NCBI GenBank assembly: GCA_052273485.1
Contig: DAVZID010000004.1
Coordinates: forward strand, 1 to 64,000
Direction: 5' to 3'
From: Anthropogastromicrobium sp052273485
Lineage (GTDB): Bacteria > Bacillota > Clostridia > Lachnospirales > Lachnospiraceae
Length of the DNA: 64,000 nt
In this document: positions 1 through 7,398 of the stretch, piece after piece
How positions within the stretch are numbered: the first letter of the stretch is position 1
How the letters are laid out: each line of letters opens with the position of its first letter
The notes under the pieces: generated by a model
Told to the model about the DNA's origin: nothing
The model's input: the letters and a program-made list of their open reading frames with translations, nothing else
Databases searched by the model: none
Program-made: the position numbers and the translations under genes

Positions 1-83
1 AAACAAGCCTTCCAGCGGTGTTTTGCTCAATTTTACTGTCAAAGATGGGATTATAACAAAACAAAAGCCTTTTGTAAAGAAAT

Positions 84-911
84 TTATTCAGTCCCTGACT
101 TTGCGGAGCCCATCAGTGTAATGCAAATCTGGGATGCGCCCACAGAAGTCTTCCGTTTTACGATGTCTTCGATCTGGGCAAGCTCGGCATCCGTCAAGTT
201 ATCCTTACAGATTACGACGTCCACAGCGTCCTGCGTGATGCTGACAATTGAATTATCAAAGCCTTTCGCGCTAAGAAGCGTCTCCACAGCATTTTCTTTG
301 TCACTATATTCCGTCAAGCGTACAACCGCATCAATCGCGGCCTGCTTGTCGAGTTCCGCCTGCACATCACTATCAATAATAGCGAACAGATCTTCCTTAT
401 TTTTTCCTCTTGACTGCTCCCTTGCAAGCTTTGTCTGCGCCATATAATCCGATACGGTAAGGCCATTTGCAAGCACGGTTTTCCCTGGATCGTCAATATC
501 TTGATCAAGGCTATCAATGTCGGTAAGTGCACGATCATCCAAATTTGCGGTGTCGGCGTTCGAAGCCAAATTTTGGTCGATATTTTGTGCAGTGTTGACG
601 TTTTGTGCTTCGTCTGCTTCGGGGTCGCTTGTTACATTCCCCGCTGCATTATCGGCTGTATGATTTGAACTATTTGAATCATTTGTTCCATTCGTACTTG
701 ATGTATCGTTTGAAGTACTTTGCATACTTCCTGCTATGTACGTATCATACTCCGCGATCGCCTCTTTCGCATCACTGGCATTTTTTGTTCCACTGTCTGA
801 GCCATGCCCTGCGATGTCCACTCTTCCGGCATAGGTCAGATATCCGGCAATTGCAATCATCACTGCCAGCACGGTGATAATCACCTGATTTTTTCTCATG
901 ATCCGCTTCAC
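84..911 (-). CDS. spoIIIAH: Stage III sporulation protein AH
   Basis: This mother-cell membrane protein would pair with forespore SpoIIQ to form the channel across the engulfed forespore membranes. One N-terminal membrane helix (about residues 9-28) is followed by a long Asn/Ser/Thr/Asp-rich linker (about 40-140) and a conserved C-terminal domain (about 150-270) of the YscJ/FliF ring-building type. At 275 residues it is longer than the roughly 218-residue Bacillus protein, and the difference lies in the linker. It is the last gene of a full spoIIIAA-AH operon, and its start overlaps the spoIIIAG stop by 4 bp. The family call rests on the domain layout and on gene order. Confidence 0.93.
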   Translation of the reverse strand: MKRIMRKNQVIITVLAVMIAIAGYLTYAGRVDIAGHGSDSGTKNASDAKEAIAEYDTYIAGSMQSTSNDTSSTNGTNDSNSSNHTADNAAGNVTSDPEADEAQNVNTAQNIDQNLASNADTANLDDRALTDIDSLDQDIDDPGKTVLANGLTVSDYMAQTKLAREQSRGKNKEDLFAIIDSDVQAELDKQAAIDAVVRLTEYSDKENAVETLLSAKGFDNSIVSITQDAVDVVICKDNLTDAELAQIEDIVKRKTSVGASQICITLMGSAKSGTE

Positions 912-1534
912 TTTGCTTCCTCCGCCTGAGATTTCTTTTCAATTACCTTAACTTTATGCGCGTCAATGCCAAATAATGCCTGAACAGCCTCACTAATCTC
1001 ACTGATTTTTGTCTTGGTGATATCTCCCTGCGCAGCAATGATCACACCTTGAATTGACGGGCTGATTTCTTTTAATACATAGGGAACGCCACCTGAAGAA
1101 CTTCCTGTTAAAAGAGCCTCGCTGTTTTTGCTTGTCTGGCTATTCACACTTTTTTCTGCCGACTCTCCGCTTCCTTTTTCCATTTCCTGCTTATTTTCTT
1201 CAAGTTGAACAGACTTTTCGAGCACTTTTTCAGCAGTTGAAGATAATGTAATCATCACATCCACGGAGGTAACTCCCTCCATCTCACCAAGGATATATTC
1301 AAGACGCGCTTCTAGTTCGTGCTCATAGAAAAACAAAGATGTGCCGCTTGAATCCACTACCGTTGTGCTGCCGTTACCTGCGTTTTGTGTCTGAGCGGAA
1401 TTGGAACTGGAATTTAAACCAGAGCTTTTGGATTGCGGCAGTGAGCAGATGATAAGGACGATCGCTGCGACTGTTAAGAGGCCAAGTCGCAAAAAGCCGA
1501 TCTTTTTTAACTCGGAAAGCCATTTGGATTTCAT
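908..1534 (-). CDS. spoIIIAG: Stage III sporulation protein AG
   Basis: SpoIIIAG forms the large ring of the SpoIIIA-Q complex in the space between mother cell and forespore. The 208-residue product has one N-terminal membrane helix (about 15-33), a Ser/Asn/Gln linker, and an ectodomain. That ectodomain has the LEARLEYILGEMEGVTSVDV pattern near residues 74-93 and a GVIIAAQGD motif near the C-terminus, typical of the family. The ATG is preceded by AAAGGAGC. The gene overlaps spoIIIAH by 4 bp, which suggests translational coupling. A 142-bp gap separates it from spoIIIAF. Confidence 0.94.
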   Translation of the reverse strand: MKSKWLSELKKIGFLRLGLLTVAAIVLIICSLPQSKSSGLNSSSNSAQTQNAGNGSTTVVDSSGTSLFFYEHELEARLEYILGEMEGVTSVDVMITLSSTAEKVLEKSVQLEENKQEMEKGSGESAEKSVNSQTSKNSEALLTGSSSGGVPYVLKEISPSIQGVIIAAQGDITKTKISEISEAVQALFGIDAHKVKVIEKKSQAEEAK

Positions 1535-1645
1535 GATTTTATTTTGCTCCTTTAAATTGGATGCCTAGACGGTTATGGAAAACCATGTCGAAAAACGCGA
1601 TTTTTTTGTCGTAAAGATGAATCGTATAGTGGTTTTACGGTAATC

Positions 1646-1673
1646 GTGTTATGATACTGGTGTTACGATACTG
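1646..1673. repeat. 14-bp tandem duplication in the spoIIIAF-spoIIIAG gap
   Basis: The unit GTGTTATGATACTG at 1646-1659 is followed directly by GTGTTACGATACTG at 1660-1673, 13 of 14 bases identical. It lies just after the spoIIIAF stop, in the only long gap in this half of the operon. No function is evident. Confidence 0.7.
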
Positions 1674-1676
1674 ATT

Positions 1677-2270
1677 TTATTCATCTTTTAATGTAACCAA
1701 AATCTCACAGGAGGAAGAAAGCTGCTTTGCCAGATAATTTTTCAATGCTCTAGACGGTTCTATTTCTTCCCCGTAGGATAAGCCCTGATACTCTGCATCA
1801 ACATGTTCTGTAAAAGCACTACGATTTTCTTGCTCATTGAGGTCATTATCCGCATTCATTTTTCTTACAGTCACAGTAATTCGAATGATATTTCCACTCA
1901 AATCCGAAGCAAATGACAATTCTTCTAAGCAAAATCCACGTTTTTCAAGAAGATCTCCGATTTGCTGCTCAAGAATTTTTTTCTGGGCAGATCGTTCAAG
2001 GGTTGTTTGTTTCTCATTTAGTTCCTGCAAATCTGCCTCCAAATAAGTTCCCTGCGACCAGGAAGCTGCTGCTTCTAACCAAGTCTGTCCCAGACGATCC
2101 GCCGAAATCGACAAAATTGGAGAGACAAAGAGTAGTACAAGTAACAAATTTAAAAACAGACGAATATAGGGACCATATTCCTTTTTCGCAACAAGGTTCT
2201 CCACTAATGCCGATAAAATAAGATAGCCTGCGATCTGACGCAGATAATCACGAATTGCAGCCATGGTCAA
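1677..2270 (-). CDS. spoIIIAF: Stage III sporulation protein AF
   Basis: This component of the SpoIIIA complex has 197 residues, against about 206 in Bacillus. Two hydrophobic helices sit near the N-terminus (about 12-30 and 35-55, rich in Leu/Val), followed by a charged extracytoplasmic domain containing QIGDLLEKRGF and a beta-rich ITVTVRK stretch, as in SpoIIIAF. It lies between spoIIIAE and spoIIIAG in the canonical order. Its exact role in the channel is less well defined than that of AG or AH. Confidence 0.88.
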   Translation of the reverse strand: MTMAAIRDYLRQIAGYLILSALVENLVAKKEYGPYIRLFLNLLLVLLFVSPILSISADRLGQTWLEAAASWSQGTYLEADLQELNEKQTTLERSAQKKILEQQIGDLLEKRGFCLEELSFASDLSGNIIRITVTVRKMNADNDLNEQENRSAFTEHVDAEYQGLSYGEEIEPSRALKNYLAKQLSSSCEILVTLKDE

Positions 2271-2336
2271 GTCCTCCTGAAATTACACCGACAAACGCTT
2301 CGCCGAGCCACTCTTCGCAAAACTTCCGAGAAGCCA

Positions 2337-3551
2337 CTACAATACCCGATTTGTAAATGCGCAGATCACCGCAATTGTAATCAAAAAAAGAAATACCGCC
2401 ATGCACAGCGTTTTTAGCAGCATACGATTCGTGAAAGAAACCGCCTGCAATGCCGTAATCATGCGCTTATCTGAAATTGGGCTTGCAATCGCAGCAATGC
2501 CATAATAGATTAAAACAATGGCCGCCATTTGCAGAATCGGATACAAACTTACAAGCACCAACACAACGCATCCTGCCATTCCAATTCCATTTTTGATTAC
2601 TGTCCCCGTTCCAATTAAAATCTCTGCGGTGCTTTTGATCCCGCTTCCAATTCCCGGAATGGCCCCAATCAACTTCTGGGCAAATGCTGGACCCGCACTA
2701 GACGCTAACGGCACAATTAAGCCTTGAATGACTTGCAGTCCAACAATGACCGCGCAGAGTGTTTTCATCGACCACTCATAGAGGACTTTGATCAGCTCTT
2801 CGATTCCCGCAAAACGCTCACCCCCTGTCAATCCATTTAAAACCGAAACACCAAAGTATAGCTTTCCAAATGGTAAAATGGCATAGATAAGTACCGCATT
2901 CACCAGACCAATGATGCCAAAGGTTGCCTGATAGTACAGACTAGATGAAGCCGCTCCGGTAATACAAACCATAGACAAACAAAAAGCTGGCAACAGCATT
3001 TTCATAAATGTAATCATTAGATTCAGACAATCCGTCACAAGGCGACAGCTCTGAATAAATCCAGCAAGTGCAGAGGCCGTAATCATCAAAAATACGACAA
3101 ACCAGGCCTGTCCTGCAATCTGATCACTGTCAAAAACGGATGCGATGCTGCTAAGCACCGCAGAGCAAATCACAAGAAGGAGAATTTGAACAGCCTGTGC
3201 GCGATTTTGCTGAATCTCTCCAAATAAGATTGACAACAGATCCGTTGCAATTTGAGAAAAAGAAAGCGGCTCATCCGCATGAATTATTTTTCGAATCAGC
3301 TCGCCAAAGCCCATCTGCGTATTTGATAGGTTGTCCGAGACAAATTGCTCCAGATCCGACAGATCAAGCTCCGACAGTGCATCATCAACATCCACCAAAA
3401 AGCTGCTATCTTCTGTGCTGCTTTGTTCGGCTGCTCCATACACTGTCTGACCAAATATTCCAATCATCAGATAGGCAACGATCAGGCAAAGGATCCACCC
3501 CTTTCCTATCGGTAAGAAACTCTTCCGCAGCTGTTCGCTCCCTCCAGTCAT
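2337..3551 (-). CDS. spoIIIAE: Stage III sporulation protein AE
   Basis: This polytopic membrane protein is the largest subunit of the SpoIIIA complex and probably part of the export-like base of the channel. The 404 residues match the family length of about 400. An N-terminal signal-like helix ends in YGAAEQ (about 40). An acidic extracytoplasmic segment (45-110) follows, then seven or more hydrophobic helices, with conserved GERFAGIEELIKVLYEWSMK and AGPAFAQKLIGAIPGIGSGI patterns. The ATG follows AAAGGAACGT. It is the fifth gene of the operon. Confidence 0.95.
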   Translation of the reverse strand: MTGGSEQLRKSFLPIGKGWILCLIVAYLMIGIFGQTVYGAAEQSSTEDSSFLVDVDDALSELDLSDLEQFVSDNLSNTQMGFGELIRKIIHADEPLSFSQIATDLLSILFGEIQQNRAQAVQILLLVICSAVLSSIASVFDSDQIAGQAWFVVFLMITASALAGFIQSCRLVTDCLNLMITFMKMLLPAFCLSMVCITGAASSSLYYQATFGIIGLVNAVLIYAILPFGKLYFGVSVLNGLTGGERFAGIEELIKVLYEWSMKTLCAVIVGLQVIQGLIVPLASSAGPAFAQKLIGAIPGIGSGIKSTAEILIGTGTVIKNGIGMAGCVVLVLVSLYPILQMAAIVLIYYGIAAIASPISDKRMITALQAVSFTNRMLLKTLCMAVFLFLITIAVICAFTNRVL

Positions 3552-3609
3552 ACGTTCCTTTCTTATACCAATGCCAAACTGATACCAATACCATTCTCTT
3601 ATATCACTT

Positions 3610-3987
3610 TTATACCAGCTGCGAAATAGCTTTTAACACAGCCAATACGATCGGCATACTAAAGCCTAAAATGGTAAGGCGTGCTGCCATGGAAATCTGA
3701 CGTCCCAATGCCTCCTGCCCGCAGTCCTTGCAAAAATCACAAGCAAACTCTCCCAGACAAGTAATGCCAATCATTTTCAAAATACTTTCCATATAAATAT
3801 TATCAACGGACAGATATTGCCGAAGCTGATTCATACTCTGAATCAAATAGCGAATCTGTTCCAAAAGATAATAGCCAAAGAACAATCCTGCCGCCAACAT
3901 CAGATACGTGCGATATTCTTCCTTTATCTGTTTCAGACAAGCAGCTAATAAGGTAAACGCAATGCCCGCTGCGGCAATTTTCCACAT
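3610..3987 (-). CDS. spoIIIAD: Stage III sporulation protein AD
   Basis: This small membrane protein of the SpoIIIA complex has 125 residues when started at the ATG that follows GGAGGGTGT at 3988-3999; a longer reading to 4119 lacks homology and a good site. It has three to four hydrophobic helices and the typical KMIGITCLGEFACDFCKDCG segment (about residues 70-90), rich in cysteines. AC and AD resemble FliQ-like export components, an inference from the family. It sits 91 bp downstream of spoIIIAC. Confidence 0.93.
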   Translation of the reverse strand: MWKIAAAGIAFTLLAACLKQIKEEYRTYLMLAAGLFFGYYLLEQIRYLIQSMNQLRQYLSVDNIYMESILKMIGITCLGEFACDFCKDCGQEALGRQISMAARLTILGFSMPIVLAVLKAISQLV

Positions 3988-4078
3988 ACACCCTCCGTTT
4001 CCGGCTTGTCTGCCAGCTGATATAAGTTTCAATCGCTTTGAAAGAAAAGGAGACAGCCAAAAGAAGACTATAACTTTT

Positions 4079-4273
4079 TCATAAGGCAAACAGGTTTCGG
4101 ATGCTATCAAACAGATCACTGATGTATGGAATCAGCCAGAATAACACAAGAATTAGGCCGGACAAGGATACCAAAAATGCCTGCTCGTCACGGCCGCTCT
4201 GCTTTAGCACTTGCTGTATGATCGTCACCAGAATTCCGACCGCCGCGATCTTGAAAATCAGATTGACATCCAT
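4079..4273 (-). CDS. spoIIIAC: Stage III sporulation protein AC
   Basis: This tiny two-helix membrane protein has 64 residues, close to the usual 65-68. The start was placed at the ATG encoding MDVNLIFKIAAVGILVTI because GGGAGGATACCGTG lies directly before it; an upstream in-frame start at 4312 would add 13 unconserved residues. The pattern QVLKQSGRDEQAFLVSLSG is characteristic. The gene belongs to the spoIIIA operon but is separated from spoIIIAB by a hairpin repeat. Confidence 0.94.
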   Translation of the reverse strand: MDVNLIFKIAAVGILVTIIQQVLKQSGRDEQAFLVSLSGLILVLFWLIPYISDLFDSIRNLFAL

Positions 4274-4333
4274 CACGGTATCCTCCCATTTTTCCATAAA
4301 TCTAATTTTCATAAGGTATATTTTTTATATATT

Positions 4334-4382
4334 ATGATGTTGGGGTCAAAAGGTATTTTGCCCCCAACTGATATCCACGAAT
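4334..4382 (-). repeat. 49-bp hairpin repeat, copy 1 (inside the spoIIIA operon)
   Basis: This copy differs at one of 49 bases from 8964-9012 (TATCC against TACCC near one end). Its core is an inverted repeat, TTGGGGTCAAAA and TTTTGCCCCCAA around GGTA, a 12-bp stem with one mismatch. It starts 2 bp after the spoIIIAB stop and lies before spoIIIAC, so it is transcribed within the operon. It could act as a partial terminator, an mRNA processing or stability site, or a small dispersed palindromic element. Confidence 0.85.
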
Positions 4383-4384
4383 CG

Positions 4385-4894
4385 TTACCAAACCAAAATA
4401 AGAAGGAACGCTGCCGCCGAAAAGCTGAGTACCCGGCACAGCTTGCACTCATTTCCAAGTTCACTCACCCGCTCCTCATACAACTGCGAAAGCTGTTTTG
4501 CGTCAAAAAGAAGCTGTTCCTTTACCATGCTTCGCTCTGGCAATAAAAAGTCCGATGCACAGTGAAGAATGAGTTCCTGTTCCTGTGTATTCCAGCCAAT
4601 TTTGCTGTATGCCTCACATGCTGCGCGATCCCATTCCTGTAGAAAATCACCACCCTCTGCCACATGCTCTGCAATCCGAGCAACGAATTCTTTCGTTGCT
4701 CCCTGTGTGATCGATGTAGCCTTTCGGAATACTTCTTCGAGCATACTTCCTCTGGACTCGATCTCCTGTCCAGAAAAAAGCAGAAAACGAATAAATTCCT
4801 GCAACTGTTTCGCCGTTTCCTTTCGGGACATTTCCACACAAAATCCAATGGATAAAAGAATACCTGCTATCATTGCAGCAGCGACAAATTTCAT
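4385..4894 (-). CDS. spoIIIAB: Stage III sporulation protein AB
   Basis: The product has 169 residues, close to the usual 170. An N-terminal membrane helix (about 5-20) is followed by a long helical cytoplasmic-type domain resembling GspF/T2SS inner-membrane components, and a second helix at the extreme C-terminus (FSAAAFLLILVW). Family-typical features are the LLFSGQEIESRGSMLEEVFR segment and the SELGNECKLCRVL segment before the last helix. The ATG follows AAAGGAGCGATGC, and the start overlaps the spoIIIAA stop by 4 bp. Confidence 0.94.
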   Translation of the reverse strand: MKFVAAAMIAGILLSIGFCVEMSRKETAKQLQEFIRFLLFSGQEIESRGSMLEEVFRKATSITQGATKEFVARIAEHVAEGGDFLQEWDRAACEAYSKIGWNTQEQELILHCASDFLLPERSMVKEQLLFDAKQLSQLYEERVSELGNECKLCRVLSFSAAAFLLILVW

Positions 4895-5895
4895 GCATCG
4901 CTCCTTTCCACAGCTATCGTTGTCATGAGTGTTCGATTCTGGTCATAAAGCAAATAGCTACGAGACTGAGACTCCTTTATTTGAATCTCTATGTACCGTG
5001 AAAACAGCTTCGTTGCCCCTTGAGTAAAGCCTTGATCAAACAAATGCTGCTCGATCGTTCCATGCGCGGTCGTTAAAAGCGCAGTTCCCCACTTTTTTGC
5101 CTGTGCAAAGATTTGAATATCAGCCTCTCCTCCTGCCTCATCCGCCGCTAATACCTGCGGTGCCATCGTCCGAAGAAGCATCGGCATTGTACTTGTCTTG
5201 CTGCCACCATCCATGACATCGGTGTTTTTGCCTACATCGTTTTGCGGAATACCATTTACGCAAGCTGCTACTTCACCTCGTTCATCCGCCAGGCCAACGG
5301 TAAGTGGTCTATGGAGATCGTCTCCGTCGGAAAGCAAACGAATCAGATCTCGAAGAAGGGTCGTCTTTCCAAGTCCCGGTGGAGAAACAATTAGTGTGTC
5401 TAAGAATTGCTCGTTTTTCCACAGCCATGGATAGACTGCCTCTGCACAACCACGCACTTCTCTTGCGATGCGAATGTTGTACGAGCTGATCCGGCGAATT
5501 CCCTGTATCTGCCCACCCTTAAGAATCACTTCCCCACAAATTCCAATGCGGTGTCCTCCCTGAATGGTCAAATATCCTTGTCGAATCTGTTCTTCTACGG
5601 CATAGACAGAAAAGCGACTTGCATTCAATAAAATCTGCTCCATTTCTGCTTTTGATGGAATTACTTCTGATGGTGTTGCTCTTGATAAAATGATGGGCTG
5701 TGCTGCCGATAAGCCTTTTGCAAGCGTCAAACTACTGTCTTGATTTAAGTACCAAAGACGCATTCCCTTTCGCAGAGAAACGGGACGTTGTGCGCGGATA
5801 CGGATTTCCTCAAATGACACAAGCGAAACGTTTCCTCTTAAAAATGCTGTCTTTATGGATTCCGGCAAGATTTGCCGGATCGCTTCTGTCTGCAT
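4891..5895 (-). CDS. spoIIIAA: Stage III sporulation protein AA, ATPase
   Basis: This cytoplasmic secretion-type ATPase is thought to power the SpoIIIA-Q channel in the mother cell. With the start at the ATG encoding MQTEAIRQILPE, chosen because AGAGGTG lies 6 bases upstream, it has 334 residues. A Walker A motif, SPPGLGKTTLLRDL, lies near residues 171-184, and a Walker B-like LAADEAGGEADI near 250. The TIQGGHRIGICGE segment before Walker A is a family hallmark. Two earlier in-frame starts up to 5937 are possible but lack a good site and overlap remnant DNA. It is the first gene of the eight-gene operon. Confidence 0.94.
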   Translation of the reverse strand: MQTEAIRQILPESIKTAFLRGNVSLVSFEEIRIRAQRPVSLRKGMRLWYLNQDSSLTLAKGLSAAQPIILSRATPSEVIPSKAEMEQILLNASRFSVYAVEEQIRQGYLTIQGGHRIGICGEVILKGGQIQGIRRISSYNIRIAREVRGCAEAVYPWLWKNEQFLDTLIVSPPGLGKTTLLRDLIRLLSDGDDLHRPLTVGLADERGEVAACVNGIPQNDVGKNTDVMDGGSKTSTMPMLLRTMAPQVLAADEAGGEADIQIFAQAKKWGTALLTTAHGTIEQHLFDQGFTQGATKLFSRYIEIQIKESQSRSYLLYDQNRTLMTTIAVERSDA

Positions 5896-5914
5896 TGGCA
5901 TCACCTCTAACACA

Positions 5915-5942
5915 AATATATGCAGGCCCGTCTTCATTATTC
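5915..5942 (-). promoter_or_regulatory. Possible sigma-E promoter of the spoIIIA operon
   Basis: On the minus strand GAATAAT (5942-5936) and CATATATT (5922-5915) are separated by 13 bases. These resemble the sigma-E boxes (roughly KMATATT and CATACAAT) expected for spoIIIA. The predicted transcript would begin only about 13 bases before the chosen spoIIIAA start, which is short, so the call is weak. Confidence 0.25.
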
Positions 5943-6074
5943 ACGAAAGACCCAAATATTCTCAAGGTGGGATGTGCTCTTTTATTCTGGGATATCTTTG
6001 TTGAAATTTTCCGCGGAATTAACTACTTCTTCCGTTGGAAATCAAAAAAATGGATGAAGAAGACCGTTGTTTAA
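5931..6074 (+). pseudogene. Remnant of a MATE-family efflux protein
   Basis: A plus-strand reading frame ending at 6074 contains LFTKDPNILKVG, then LLFWDIFVEIFRGIN, then FFRWKSKKWMKKTVV and a stop. From family knowledge, these look like an internal loop/helix segment and the C-terminal tail of MATE multidrug transporters, joined with everything between and before deleted. Upstream the frame runs antisense into spoIIIAA, so there is no intact gene. I infer a decayed gene fragment left by deletion. The assignment rests on motif memory only. Confidence 0.5.
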
Positions 6075-6097
6075 TTGCCACAAAATGGGCAAATTTT

Positions 6098-6304
6098 TCA
6101 TAGCAGGTTGTTCTGTACGATTTCCTGTGTTTTGGCGTAATCGGCTGGTGAAACCCCTGTCTGTTTCTTAAAAACTTTACTGAAATAGCTTTCGTCTGCA
6201 AAGCCAACACACTCACTGACTTCCATTATACGCATGGAGTTCGTTGTGAGCAGCTGCTTTGCATGGTCGATGCTATTCATGCGGTACACGCTTTTTATGC
6301 GCAC
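6098..6304 (-). pseudogene. Truncated AraC-family regulator, C-terminal HTH only
   Basis: The 68-residue frame (nominal GTG start) covers only the second helix-turn-helix of an AraC/XylS DNA-binding domain, including IMEVSECVGFADESYFSKVF and KKQTGVSPADYAKT. Intact family members have about 280 residues with two HTHs and a sensor domain. An in-frame stop lies just upstream (TAA, then AACCGCCAT), and no sensor domain is found nearby. It sits tail to tail with the MATE remnant, so the 5.9-6.4 kb stretch looks like the scar of a lost regulator/pump pair. Confidence 0.75.
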
Positions 6305-6411
6305 ATGGCGGTTTTAAAATACAGTAATCAGCCAGACGTACCTGCGGTACAATTCTGCTGTCCCTTTCTATCAGGGGAATCAACTTAACATAACTTACTT
6401 CCATTTTCAAC

Positions 6412-7140
6412 TTAACATAACTTACTTCCATTTGCGACAAGCTTAAAGCGCCAACCTAATACCTCTGCTGCGCGCCTGCACATCATCATTCGCTCCAAAA
6501 AGATTCCAAAATAATCCATAACGGTGCACATAGAATCGTCCAGTTCTAGGTTCATCTGGATAATTTTCTTTTCCGTCTTAAATTCCAGTGAAGAACTTAA
6601 GACCGCATAGTTTACTCTATCATGAATGTCAAAATTGGCAATACTCGGATTTTGTACTCGATTTCTACGCACATCGGTCTTATCAGCAAGAATGAGTGCA
6701 GCTGACACAGGTTCAAGAGCGGCTCCTGTTTTTTCATCATGATGACCAATTGCAGTTGTGATCGTCAAACAATCTTTCAGTGGCATATTCAGCTGCTTTA
6801 AAATAGAGTACGCCAGTATTGCTCCACTATGTGCATGGTCTTGACGGTTGATGCAATTTCCAATGTCATGCATATAGCCTGCAATCTTAGCAAGCTCAAT
6901 CTCATGTTCATTTGCTCCCACCATCTTCAAAATCTCTGCCGCATGTTCTGCTACCTTCGTCGCATGTTTTTTCGAATGTTCTGTATAGCCAAGACATTTC
7001 AGCACTTGATTTCCCTGCTCGATCATTGCATTTATTTCTTCATTTTTCTGGATTTCTTTATAAGTAATCTGTTCTTTGAGCTGTTCTCTATTCTTTTCTG
7101 ATGCCTTCAACGCATCTTTTTCTTTTGATTTCTCCGACAT
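6412..7140 (-). CDS. HD-domain phosphohydrolase family protein
   Basis: The protein has 242 residues from the ATG encoding MSEKSKEKD, chosen because AAAGGAAAG lies 8 bases upstream; an ATG at 7170 is the alternative. The first 50 residues are highly charged and probably coiled. An HD domain follows with KHATKVAEHA, the metal-binding pair in IAGYMHDIGNCINRQDHAHS, and IGHHDEKTG, then DKTDVRRNRV. The order of metal ligands fits a metal-dependent phosphohydrolase, but the substrate cannot be told. It is a single gene, transcribed divergently from the SGNH fusion gene. Confidence 0.8.
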   Translation of the reverse strand: MSEKSKEKDALKASEKNREQLKEQITYKEIQKNEEINAMIEQGNQVLKCLGYTEHSKKHATKVAEHAAEILKMVGANEHEIELAKIAGYMHDIGNCINRQDHAHSGAILAYSILKQLNMPLKDCLTITTAIGHHDEKTGAALEPVSAALILADKTDVRRNRVQNPSIANFDIHDRVNYAVLSSSLEFKTEKKIIQMNLELDDSMCTVMDYFGIFLERMMMCRRAAEVLGWRFKLVANGSKLC

Positions 7141-7328
7141 TTTATTTTCTTTCCTTCTTTCTTCTTTCATCTTTTCATTTATTTTTTTGTTTCATGATAA
7201 ACAGTATCACTTATATCTGTCATCTGTCTATCTATATCTTGTAAAAAACGAGTAAAAAATATACGGAACAATACATAGTGGAAACTCCTACAAGAAAAGA
7301 AATGCTAGTTTCTTTTTTCATTGAGATC

Positions 7329-7337
7329 TGGTATACT
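7329..7337 (+). promoter_or_regulatory. Extended -10 promoter of the SGNH/beta-lactamase-fold gene
   Basis: TGGTATACT fits the extended -10 consensus TGNTATAAT with one mismatch. No good -35 is present at 16-18 bases. The predicted start is near 7344, about 55 bases before the ATG. This lies in the 258-bp divergent gap 7141-7398, which otherwise shows only AT-rich DNA. Confidence 0.5.
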
Positions 7338-7398
7338 ATCATTAAGAATTTTGAAATTAGAGTTTTTATAATCGCAAATTCACAAAGGAGGGAACACT

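Noticed and set aside
1..83. ACAAAAG and TTTTGT near 60-78 as a terminator after spoIIIAH
   Set aside because: The stem is short and AT-only; the stretch is too close to the window edge to judge.
3988..4119. 44-residue N-terminal extension of SpoIIIAD
   Set aside because: It lacks family similarity and overlaps spoIIIAC; GGAGGGTGT directly precedes the internal ATG.
5700..5930. Plus-strand frame upstream of the MATE remnant
   Set aside because: It is antisense to spoIIIAA and shows no transporter-like sequence; only the part after about 5931 resembles MATE proteins.
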